Assembly (NCBI GenBank): GCA_013396915.1
Contig: VWZL01005012.1
Coordinates: forward strand, 131,522 to 195,521
Source: Stercorarius parasiticus
Lineage: Eukaryota > Chordata > Aves > Charadriiformes > Stercorariidae
Reading direction: 5' to 3'
Length of the DNA: 64,000 bases
Program-made: the position numbers and the translations under genes
Part shown: positions 13,101 to 25,100 of the stretch, piece after piece
Position numbering within the stretch: position 1 is the stretch's first letter
Layout: each line of letters starts with the position of its first letter
The notes under the pieces: model-generated
What the model was told of the DNA's origin: nothing
What the model saw: only the letters and a program-made list of their open reading frames with translations
The model's database searches: none

Positions 13101-16100
13101 CAGAATCCCGTCCTTTATAGAGCTTTCTTTTGCCAAAAAAAGGGGAAAAAATGTATTATTGAGAGGCTATAATGTTAACATCCTGAGAGCTGAGGAAGGA
13201 GAAACCCCAAACCTTTGCCAAACCCAAATCCATGACCCTGAGTTTGTTTCTGTGCATTTAAAACTGAAACATTTAGACTGCAGATGTTTTCCATAGCATA
13301 GTTTGAGCTTAAATGGAGTGAAATTCTGTCAAATTAAAAACTTTGGGGTTAATCAATTAAATTTCTTGTCTGTGGCAGTGTTTAGGTCATTACTGTGCAG
13401 ATGTGACCCCTTCCTTGAAGAAATCCCCCCAAAGCGTGGAAGTGGCGTCACCAAACAAGAAGGCGGCGTGTGGTGGCAGTGGGGCTTGATGGCCAGCCTT
13501 AAACCAGCAGGTTTTTTGAAAAGTGCTAAATTTTCATGAAACTTTAGCAGATTTCGTGGTGGGGCCTCGCTTAGGCCCGCGCTTTGCTAAAGCACAGAAA
13601 TTAGCGCCTGGTCCTTACCCAACCCCAGTTTCACCCCAGGACAGGGAGAATAACTCGGCGAGGGTACAGCGAACGTCTCCTGGCAATAGTAAAAGCTAAA
13701 CCCCAGTTGCGTAAGGCAAAGCCGTTTTGAAATCCGTGACTGCTGGGCCGTTTCTCTCCCTTTTGCTGCAGGAATCCCGGGTTCCAGCCAGGCTCTGCCC
13801 TGCTCTCAGAGCGCAGCATCCCTCCGTGCAGCTGCCATGGACAGGGCGTGCGGGACTTGCAGCCCTGGGAGACCTGGAGGGTTTTTCCTCTGTGAACTAT
13901 CAGTTCTGTCAATGACCAGATGATGTTTGACTATTTGAATTAGACAATTTTTTTTATTTTTTTTTTTTATTAACCTTTGCTTTCTCAGTGTTTAGCACAA
14001 AGATAAAAATCTTTTATCAGCACCAATAGCTCCCGATGGGTCGGGGCCAGCATGCTGGGATTCCCGCAGCCCCTGGCGTTTCTTCAGGTCCGTAGTCGCT
14101 CTTCCAACAGGGAAATGCTGTTACGGAGCCGCTGGGGCTCATACGTATCTTCTGGGGTAGTGGGAACGCAGCAAATCCACTTTCCTCTTTGCCCACAGGA
14201 ACAAAGTAGGCCGTTATTAACACTCTTTTCATTTATCCATAGTTGAAGAGCCTTTCAAAATTATATTTTATTGGGATAAAATAAGTGCACGCTGCGTTTT
14301 TTCCACAGTGTCTGCTAGAAACCAAAGGCTCGAGCTGGAAATCTGTTTGCAGTAAACTTCAGTCACGGAATCAATTCTGTTTATGCACTGTGTTAAACAT
14401 GCATATGTGCCTAGTATCAGAATTTAAGCTGGTAGCACTTGGAACAAATTACGAGCATATTGGATTAATGGTTTTGTCTCCTCTTAATATATTGTGTGGT
14501 TTCTTTTACCCTTCAGGGGGGAAAAAAGTGATTAGAGTAAATCACTGCTGATCTTAGAAATATTATATGGTGTTTTCTTTGAATGAGTTGGCCGGGGAAA
14601 TTAATGAATGGTGGAGTTGTTAACCTGCTTTTAAATTGAAATATAAATCCGGCTCAGGAGAGCCAGTAGTGCTGCAAGATTGGAAGAGTTCTTCTTTTGG
14701 ATGAGGTATTGGAAATTTGGGCCAGTTCATGGTTATGGTTTATGGTTAATATTATAATTCTTGTAATGCTCCTTGAGAAAAAGATGTCGAGAGCAACCTT
14801 CTAGCCAATACTTGATCTTTCAAAAAAAAAATCAGTTTCTGAAGGTTTTCTTTCGCCCTGCACGATCCTTATACTGTTGGTAATAAACTTCTTGCTATCA
14901 CAAGTATCATTTTGAGCTTGAATGAACAACTTGTAAAACAATGACCATGTCTTAATGTCACACTAACGATTTTGTTATTACCGCCTTGGAACAAAAAGTG
15001 GTTATATCAAGCTAAATCCTCCACAAGGCTGCAGCTGCTTCGTTTTCCTGTATGTAAAACCTGAGCGCAAGAGGGAAAGGCATCACCCACGGCCAAATTC
15101 ATCCCGTGTAATTTAGTGTTGTAATAGGTGTACGCTTCCATTGCAGCCCAAACAGCTGTAAGTGCACCAAAGACGTGGAAGAAACCAAAAGACCGGACTC
15201 AAGCCACTGAGGAGGTGACAGAGGCAGAAACGGAGGTAAGAGGGAACCACAGTCCTGCTTTACCCGAACTTAATGATGATGTTGCTCTCTTGAAACTGTA
15301 TTTTAGACACGTTGCTTCCTAGTTGTCTCTCAGGGATCCAGGGCAGACTTATTTGGGGGGGGACTGTGATTATTCCCCCAGCTTTTTGCTGTATTCCGTG
15401 TTGAAGCTCTTCAGTTTTCTTCCTTCTTGCCTAATTGAATGACTCTCCACATTCAAGAACATGTCACTGCTGTCCCTCCAGTGAAGGATGATATGAAAGC
15501 AGGTTTAAATCATAGAATCACAGAATGGTTCGGGTTAGAAGAGACCTTAAAGATCATCCAGTTCCCAACCCCCTGCCCTGGGCAGGGACAACTCCCACCA
15601 GATCAGGTTGCTCCAAGCTCCGTCCAACCTGGCCTTGAACCCCTCCAGGGATGGGGCAGCCACAGCTTCTCTGGGCAGCCTGGGCCAGGGGCTCACCACC
15701 CTCAGAGTGAAAAATTTCCTGATGCCTAGTCTAAATCTCCCCTCTTTCAGTGTAAAACCGTTCCCCGTCGTCCCATGGCTCCCCTCCCTGATCCAGAGTC
15801 CCTCCCCAGCTTTCCTGGAGCCCCTTTAGGGACTGGAAGGGGCTTGAAGGCCTCCCCAGAGCCTTCTCTTCTCCAGGCTGAACCCCCCCAACTCTCTCAG
15901 CCTGTCCTCACAGCAGAGGGGCTCCAGCCCTCGGATCCCGAATCCCTTCACACTGCCCCCATTGGGTGAGGTGGTTCTGCTGCATGGTGATGTCATTGTG
16001 ATGTCAGGGCCGAAGGCTGGTTTCCATGATAACCACCTGATGGAGAAGCTGGGAAAGGAAAAGGTTGAAGTTTTCAGGCAAAAACACCTCAACTGTAATT

Positions 16101-19100
16101 AGATGAGTAATGAACATCTCCCTTGCTGCCGTTTTGGTAGGGATATTGCAGGAGGAACCTCTTTGTTTAATATCCCGGGTAAAACTGGGGTTAGAATAGA
16201 TCTCAGAGGGGGGGAGAGAGTAAAAATGTACAAACCCAGGCTGCCCGTGCGTATATAAAAACTGACCGCAGAGTAGCATTGCTTCTTCACTCCAGATTCT
16301 TCTTTGGTTATTATTCGTCTGCTGTTTCCTCTCCAACTTGCCCTTCCCACAAACGCCGCTGAACCTTTCCGCTCTGAGAGCGTGTTACAGAGTAAATCCA
16401 GAGCCCGGTGGACAGTACTTCACCCTCAGTATAAGCAAGGGTGTGCAGCAGATAGGCTCGTTTACGCATTAGGAATGGTACAGGGGTGTTTTCCCCTCTT
16501 GTTTCTGGGGGAATGGGTGCTTCAGATGCTCACGTGCAGGGTACCACGCTGCGACAGCTGGTCTGTGCACAACGGAAAAACTGATGCTAGGGTAATCCAA
16601 GGAAATGAAAAGCATCCCTGTGCTCCTTCCTGAGCCAGAGAGCCAAGGGTGTCACTGGGGCTGCGCCAGCAAGTTTATACTCTCTGTGTGTTCTCTGCGT
16701 CGGTTATTGGAGGAGTCTTGTCTCCTGGACCACGTGGCATTTTCACCAAAGCCCGTTTTTTCAGAGTATTCCTTGAAAAATCTGCAAAAAGCATTTTAGG
16801 ATGTAGTGCCGGTAGGTTGGGAGGCGAAAGGATCAAGAGCCTGTTCCGGAGCATCCTCAGTGGAGCCTTTGCTTTGTTTAATGCTTTTCGCCCTGTCGGG
16901 GTTTCTCCCAGAAGTGTGTTCCTGCCACCTCCTCTGAACACACAATAAGGCTGTGTCCTCGGAGAGCTCTAAAAGGAGCAGCCAGGGATACTATTAAAAG
17001 TGTTTTCCTGAAACAGAGATGCTGAAGTTGTGGCTGTATGTCATATTACCTGCTTTATTAGGATCTGCTCCAGTTAGCAGTATACGTTTAAAGGAAGGAT
17101 CCCCCCAAAATGACATGGGGTGTCCTTTAAAGTACCGGGGAGAGGGGAGGAGTGAGGTTGTCCTTCTGGGCTGGGATTGCTCGTGGCTCTCACACTGTAG
17201 GGCCCAGCAGTTCCTGCCGTCAGATCCCAATAGCTCCTGGGGATTTCACGGGCAACGCCAAGTCTTTCCAGATACACTCTTATTTATTGGCGGGTTATCT
17301 CTGGGAATGAACCTCTACATCACCTGGTTGTTCTGCGTGTCATTCCAGATCTCCCGTATCTCTGTTTAAGATGCAGACGTATTTCTGTGAGGCACAAAAA
17401 TGCCGTACAAGTAAATGACGAGCTGTTTCGCGTGCTTTGAATTTTGGCAGGGTGTTTTTAATGTAACCTCTGTGTTTCCATCTGTGCTTCAGCCTAAAGT
17501 AGAAGAGGAACTTTCAGGTGACAAAGTACTTGAATCTGAACAGGAGAAAATGAGCCATGGGTTTCAACTGGAGAGAGACCCCTCTGAGCTTAAAAAAGCG
17601 AAACCTGTGGAAGAAAACGGAGAGCAGGAAGCAGAACCTGTCCGGAACGGTGCCGAGAGCATTTCTGAGGGAGAAGGAACCGATGCAAACTCTGGCTTCA
17701 CAGAGAGCTCCAGTGAAGGGCCAGTGTACCAGTATAAACCAGGTAAATCCTGTTTCAGACTCTTGCTTGGTTTTCTGCCTCCCTCCTCCGTGCATCCTCC
17801 CTGTTTCCAGTGGGGCTGGAAGGGGCTGCAGCATTTCACCATGTCCGGCTACGCCGGGATCCACTAACGGATCCGCTCAGACAGCCCTTCTGGGGGAGCA
17901 CAAAAGGAAAATTGCTTTTTCTTCTGCTGCTGGTAACGAAGAGAAGAGAAAATCCCCAATTCCTTGAATTTACTGCCCGTGTGGATGTTGGCTGCAGCAC
18001 AGTGGGAATGGTGGTGAATTGGTACCCCTGTGATTGACGGCTGAGAACCATCCAAGAAATTCCATATAAGTGGAATTCTTAAATAAGAGAAGTCTTAAAT
18101 CTCTTATTCTTAAATAAGAGATTTGAAAGTTCTGAGTGGGTCCTAAATAGGAGTATGTGTGTTTGTATAAATGTAATTTCCTGGCGAAGCAGTGGCATAG
18201 ATCTTCAGATTTCTAGAAGAGAAAGGAAAAGAAAGGAAGAGCTTGTGGTTTCCAGTCCAGGCTCTGCGATTGAACTGCGACCGTGCGGTTCTTCTGATAA
18301 ACCAATTCAAGCACGGGCTCACAGGATACGGTCCTTTCGTTGCTATTTAGCTCTGGATATACTCTATCTAAAGGGGTATTTTTGTTATTTATTAAGATAT
18401 TTAATTTGTAGACCTGAACCGCTATTAATTCACCTCATTAAGAGAGACCTTGAGACTGGCTTCTCAGTTGCTATCAATTTTTAAGCCATTTCTTATTCAG
18501 GTGAAGCTCCGTCCAAATAAATTAGTCATTTTCTTAGGAGCCCAGACATTAAAGAGCATAAAAGAAAATAAGGAAGGACCTTGAGAGCCCGGACAAGGTA
18601 TCGGGAAGGAGCACCACCGTTTAGCGATTACACTGCAGTTGTTATTTAAGCGCTGCTTTGTTCTGACAAAGACACGAGTTGCTTTTCTTTTATTAATTTG
18701 GTAGTATCGTATTGTTAGGAGAAAACCTAGAGGCCTCTTGATAGTTTACAGCACATTTATAATAGCTCACCAGTTCGTTAGTTAAGCACATCTTGATGCT
18801 AATCCATAATTCATCAGCCATCTCTCCCAAACTCTCGATGCAGTCGGAAGGATCCTGGTCGGGGCTGGACGTCCTTTCGCAGTAATGCTCGATTTCAGCT
18901 CTGCTCTTTCCAAAATTGGGGATTTTTGCCTTTTTGGTCAACTATAGGAAGAATTGTGTGTTATATCCCATCTCGCAGCCTGCCTGTGACGCTGCCCAGC
19001 TGCTTTTCCCGTTAAAACAGCTTGTTAAGATCTTTCCAGGAGAAGGAAACTGTACATATAAACTGTTTCCTGCTGCTGTCAGGACTTTTCCATGATGAAT

Positions 19101-22100
19101 GGAGGATGGTGTGGCACAGGGATAGGCAGCTGGCCGGGAATTCTGGCTGGGACACAAGCCAGGCAAACCCATTTTCTGCACCCTTTTATCCCGAAGTTCT
19201 GTAGAAATAAAACTGCACAAAGAGCTAAAAATTGTAATTACTTTTGTGTATTTTCATTCCCAGTTATTCAAAGCCGTCACTTGAACTAAGTTGTGTTTGT
19301 GGCCTCGACAGGGATGAGGGTGGTGAGAACCCAGAGACCTAAAGCTGCTGATCAGGGACTGAAATAAAGAAATAACAGTAAAACCTTAACAGCGAACCTG
19401 AACGTCCGGGTGAACGCAAAGCAGCGCCGTTTGGCATCAGTGAAATCCAGAGGCAGCATCTCGTACAGATGTTTGCCTTCAGATAAAAACGTGCTGCCTG
19501 CTTTGGGGCCTGACCAGTCGCCCTGGCTGCTGAGCCAGTCTAAGTTTTCTTTCTGAACTTCAAAGAAAGTGCAGCCAGCAAAGAAAAGCCAGTCTCTAGG
19601 CTACCAGGTGCTGATTTTCCTTGTGCTGAAACGGCTGTAGGTTTACATTTTGATTTGCATCAGGCAAGGTCCTCTGCACTGCAGTTCTCCTGCCCAGAAA
19701 GCCCTCTGAAAAAAATGGGTGAAAAGTTGTAATTCTTAGAGCGTGGCTTGTGGTTGTGTGTTTTCTCTTGGTTCGCACCTTTATCTGCAGCATGGGTTGG
19801 TAAAGAGTCGGTGTTTTCACATTTTCAAAGGATATCTTTGTTCCGCACAGTGCACTCCTCAGCTGTGCATTTATCGCTGCCTTTTACACAAGAACAGCTG
19901 CTTTAACTTCTGCGTTTTCACCTAGAAACTGGGAATCGCCCCCATTTCATCCTGCTGCACGAGAGAGGGGGAGTCAGAGTTAAAACGAGATGACGTGGGT
20001 TAAAACTGGAATTAGTGATCAGTTGGAATGTGGCTGCTGCTGGAGGTGGCTATACGCTCCCCATTGTTTATGTTCCTTTATGCAGTGTGTATTCCTTTCC
20101 TTGCTGCCTTCAAAATTAAAATAAAGTTAAATTTAAATTTCCCAAGCAGCTGTAACAATCTCTTCCTTTTGGATGTACTGGAGACAGGTCTTGGAGGGCG
20201 GAGGTTTTTGTTACCTATGGATCTCAGGCACCTTCTCTCCTTATAGAGCAGTGGAAGCCCCTGGACCCGGAGGGGAAGAAGCAGTACGACCGGGAATTCT
20301 TACTGGATTTCCAGTTCATGCCTGCCTGTATCCAGAAGCCGGAGGGGCTGCCTCCCATAAGCGATGTGGTTCTCGACAAGGTCAGAGGAGAGCCGATAAA
20401 ACAGGTGCGTGCATTTTTTTTAAATATGAAGATCCCTAAAGGATGCTTTATTCCCTGCCCGTTTCAATGCAGGCTTTTGTTGGGAAGGGGAAGTATTTGG
20501 CCGATGTCACATCACTAAATTCTTCAAATGGAGGCGTTGGTGCCTGATCAGTGTGCACAGAAGATTTAAAAAACTGAAGCATTTTTAGTGGTCTCTATCT
20601 GGATTAAGTTGTTGTTATTGAAATTGGAAGTGCTATAGCCATGAAGACCCAGGGATAGAAGCAAAGCAAGACTGAACAGGGAGGTGGTGTCTCTTATTAC
20701 ATCAATTCTACGGTTAGAAAGTGTAGGCGTGCTCTTGGGCAAACTCTTTTTTTGGTGTGAAACAGTTGTGTCAATATTTATGAGCTGATCTGATCAAAGA
20801 TCTTTAAACCCTTGACTCTCAGAAAGTTTTGTGGTTTCTATCCAGCCTCATTACAGCTGTGATTTTCTCCACTGGATGTCTGCGCTTATTGAAATACTTG
20901 TTATTTCTGAAGTGCTGACACCAAGACCTTATTCTCCATCTCCATTAGAACTGTGTAGTTCATTGATTTTGATGTGACCGCGACAGACTCTTCAGATTCG
21001 AGCACAGATCAGGATACGGGGGATTCTCACGTGCAGAAACATTTCCACTCTGAATTTCATAGCCAGACAAATTGTAAAACACAGTTTTGTTCCCAAAACG
21101 ATTTCATCCACCTCCTAGTTTTCCGTGATTGCTTCTCGCTGCTCTGTCTGCTTTTGAGCTTCCTTTNTTTTGTTCCCAAAACGATTTCATCCACCTCCTA
21201 GTTTTCCGTGATTGCTTCTCGCTGCTCATTACCACAAAAGACATTTGTTTGAGGGAAGGTGGCGGTTTTGTGATCCTGAACCAAGACTATCACATTCATT
21301 TTGCAGAAGACGGGCCCGTGTTGCCATAGTTTTATCCCCCATAAGTCATGCTCAGCCTTGAAATGTTTCTGAACTCCACCTATTTCCTCAGTAGTCACCT
21401 GCGGAAGGAGTATTTTAAATTAAATGCATATTTTTGGTGTAAGTATGGATACATAAAACTTGCATAGCTTATTAAAAGCGTTGATTTAGATATTAAATAT
21501 GAATATTATGCTTTAGCAGAGATTGTCTGTAGACTTGCGTGAACCTTGGTAGCCGCAGCAGCCGCTGAACAGATCTGGTTTGTTTGTTCTGCTCCATGAT
21601 GCAGGTCAACCAGCCAAAATTGCCACTGAGAACTCTGGACCCTCGGATACTGCCTCGAGGACCAGACTTCACGCCAGCCTTTGCTGATTTTGGGAGGCAA
21701 ACCTCTGGTGGAAGAAACGTGGCTGGAAGTGTGAGTTTACCCCAACTTGCTAATTTAAAAACTGGCCTTAACACCGATGAAGTCCGTCCTCACGCTTTTG
21801 GGTCTCTTCCGATGCTCTGGTGGTTCTGGTTTTGTCAGGGTGAATGCAAGGGTGATGTTTTCTTGGCTGTCAAAATGTAGGCAAATTAGAAAAATGTTGC
21901 GGATGTTTTTAACTGGTACGTATTGGTCTGAAACGGGTTTGATCTCCTTCCCCATTTCCCGTGCAAGAGGTGTGGAAATGTGTTTCCACGAAGAGAACCT
22001 GGCGGTCACACGTGTGCGAGTGCACATTTCTCGTACGACAGCCTGGTGTTGGTGTGTCATCATAGGAGCCTAGTTTATAAAAGGTGCCGATAGAGCAAAT

Positions 22101-25100
22101 AGATTTTACTAATCAAAAAATAAAAGAATATACACAGCTCCTGTGTATGTTCTTGTTTTCTCTATGCTTCTACACGTTGCTTTGCTTTGGTCACTTCATT
22201 CCTTGTTTTCCTGCCTTTTCCTCTGCTTTTCTTTCACTTTCTCTTCTTTTCCCTGTGTCTGGCTTTGCCCAAACTCTGAAATCCCTCTCTGAATTCTTCC
22301 TTCTTGCCTTTGCCGTCGCTTTTTCTCGGGGTGCAGGTTCCCCCCAGTCAGCTGCAGCGGAGGATGGAGGCTGCCTCCACTAGGTGCAATCATTGATTTT
22401 TCGTCTTATCTATTAAGATACATCCAATGTATCCATCCAGATATATCTAATGACATAGCCATCATTTATCTTTCAAAACTGCTGGTTTCAGAAAAGTTCA
22501 CTGAATAACCTTGACTTCCAAGTGTGCAGATGTCCAGGAGGCTTGGAGTCAAACGCGGACATTTTGAGTTGATGTAATATTTCTGGTTTGAGAGCGGCCT
22601 CGTGGCCGGTGCCTCGGTTCTGGGGCACCGCGTCCGTGTCTTGGAGTAGCTTCGGTGTTGCGGTTTCTCTCGAAGCACCACCCAGTCCCGAAACCTCGAT
22701 GCTGTTTGAGGTCGACATCGCTTCCTATATTTAGGACTTGCAGGTCGTACTCCAGCACCTTCTCTCCTTTCGTGCGCTGAGACTCCCGAGCCTCTCGGCG
22801 TCTCGGTAACGTCCCTGTTGCTCTTTCTCTTTCCACAGGCCTGCAAAGTGCAGAGCAACCCTGGATTGCCTTCCCTGGCTCGGTGCGGTTCCCCAGCATG
22901 CCCTCTCTTGGTCTCGCCTCACCCACCATTGAGGAACCTGCCGATAGGGGTAAGCCAAATCCCCCCCTCTCCCCCCTAGATCTTTGCACCTTTTTGTAGA
23001 GTTGTCTTTTTCCCTAACGCCCACTGTTGATAAAGAACGACTGGCAGAAAACTTTACAAAAAGGTGCAACAGTGTTTAAAAAAAAAAAACGAAACAAGAC
23101 TTGCATTGTACCCCTCTAGGCAGTCTTCAGTGGTGGGTGGGACATCACCAGCTGAGGGCATGCTGGGACGTTGGCCTGAGCGGGATCCGCGAGGGGTCTG
23201 CACTTTGCAGACCTGTGGAAAGGGGGAGAAAAGGTAAGTCCCGCTTACCCCGTTCATTTGGAGCATTCAGCACATAACATACATCTTACATTTGCGCCTT
23301 TCCAGAGTAGAGCCTTTCTTTGCGTTTTTCTCGAGGAGGGTTGGAAGGTAACGTTATTTAACAAGCCCTGCTGGCCTGTGACGGCGGCGGTTATAGGACG
23401 AGAGGGTTTTCAGCCCCGAGCAAAATCAGACGTTATCTTCTCGTAAAGCATGGCAAAAACCTGCGTGTACGCTGTCTGTCCACTCGGGTCATTCCACCTC
23501 TGCACAGGCCATGCCCATAAACCATTAAACCCCGCTGCCTCTTCCTTGCCCTCCAAATAATGCCGAGCAGCTCAGCGCTAACAAGCTTTCGGCACATTGA
23601 GAATCTTTTGTTTTGCTTCCTTGGCTTTTGTCTTTATTTCCTTCTTTTCGCTTAAACGTGTTGTATGACTGTTTTTAGAACTAACAAGTGTCACATCAAA
23701 CGAGACAAGGGGTGTAATTACACAGGAACACAATGCAGCTAATAAATGCTTCTTGATGGAGATGAGAAGTTAGATGAGCACGGCGGGTAATGAGATGCGA
23801 ACACAGAGAAGTAGGGTTGGAGAGGACGGGTCCATCCCCACGCACTGAGGCACGACGCGTCTGCTTTTATCCTTCTGGAGAGGTGACGGAAACGCGAGTC
23901 GCCCCAGTTCTTGTGCAGAGTTGCTCCTGGTGCCTAAGCTCAGTTTCACCTTCTGCGTTTGAAGCCTGCTGTAGAGGGAGAAGCAGTTCTTTAATTTCTT
24001 GGGTGTTTTTTAAAACATTACCATGGCTTGTGTCCCAAGAGCAGAAGCGGGCTGTGCGGGAGAGCACCAGGTCATGCTGTGTTGCTGTGAGTTTTTGGTT
24101 CCTCCGCGGGAGGCTTGTCCCTCTTTCTTTCCGCTTTCCTTTTTCTCCTCTCTTCATCTGAAAGACAGGTCATTCAGGTTAATGTAGTAACATCTGGTAA
24201 GCATTTCTCCGTGCCTTCGGTGGAAAAGATTATTTCAGTGCAAGCTGTAGCGCTGTAATTGCAGGTGCTACAGAACCATTATTATTTATTTGGACTGGGT
24301 TACAAAAAGGAGGCCCGGTATGAGCTCAGGCACCTCTTTAACTTGCTGCCTTGTAAATTTGGAACCAAAAAAACCCAGATTTTTTCTGTTACAAGTTTGA
24401 TCCATGTATTATTTTATTACATGTTCAAAGGAGGCTTCTGTCCACTGCTTTTAAAGCCTAATTAAACAGTTTGAACCAAGTTTATTCACAGATATTTTAA
24501 AAATACAATCTTAAAGAAAGTCTTTGTTCTGTTAATTCACTTAACTGTCAGGTCTTGAAGGCAGCCAGCTTCAAGGAAGCTGTGACGTGTAACATGCTGA
24601 TATTCGGGAGATGCGAGAGTGCTCCCTGCATCCATCAGTTCTGCAAGGGGAATAGTCACCCCCTTCGGGGAGGTGTGTTTGCTCTGGCAGCCAACGCTTC
24701 GGCTGCGGGTGGACCCGTCCCCGAGGAAGCACCGTGGCCCCGGCTCTCTGCGCACGCGTTACAGCCTGGCTGCGGTTGGAAGGTCCTTCAGAGCAGAGCC
24801 ACCTCTTCAGAGCAGAGCCTGGGTGGCCACGGGTCACCTCTCGTCGGCTTTGCCCATGTTCCTGGGGGAAAATGAGCCCAAACGCTTTGATTTTCAGGGC
24901 ACGCTGCCAGTCTGGCTCTGGTTACCAAGCTTTCCGTGGGCAAGGAGCTGTGTGGTGAGGTCTAGGGCGCGTGGCTGAAACCGGTCGGTTTTCTGTTGCA
25001 TTGTTGTCTGGTTTTGCAGCTGGAAGGAAGTTTCTTCTTTGCGTGGCCATACGTTTGCAGCGTGGTTAGAACGTGGGCAGCAAAATTGCGTGAAACTGCA

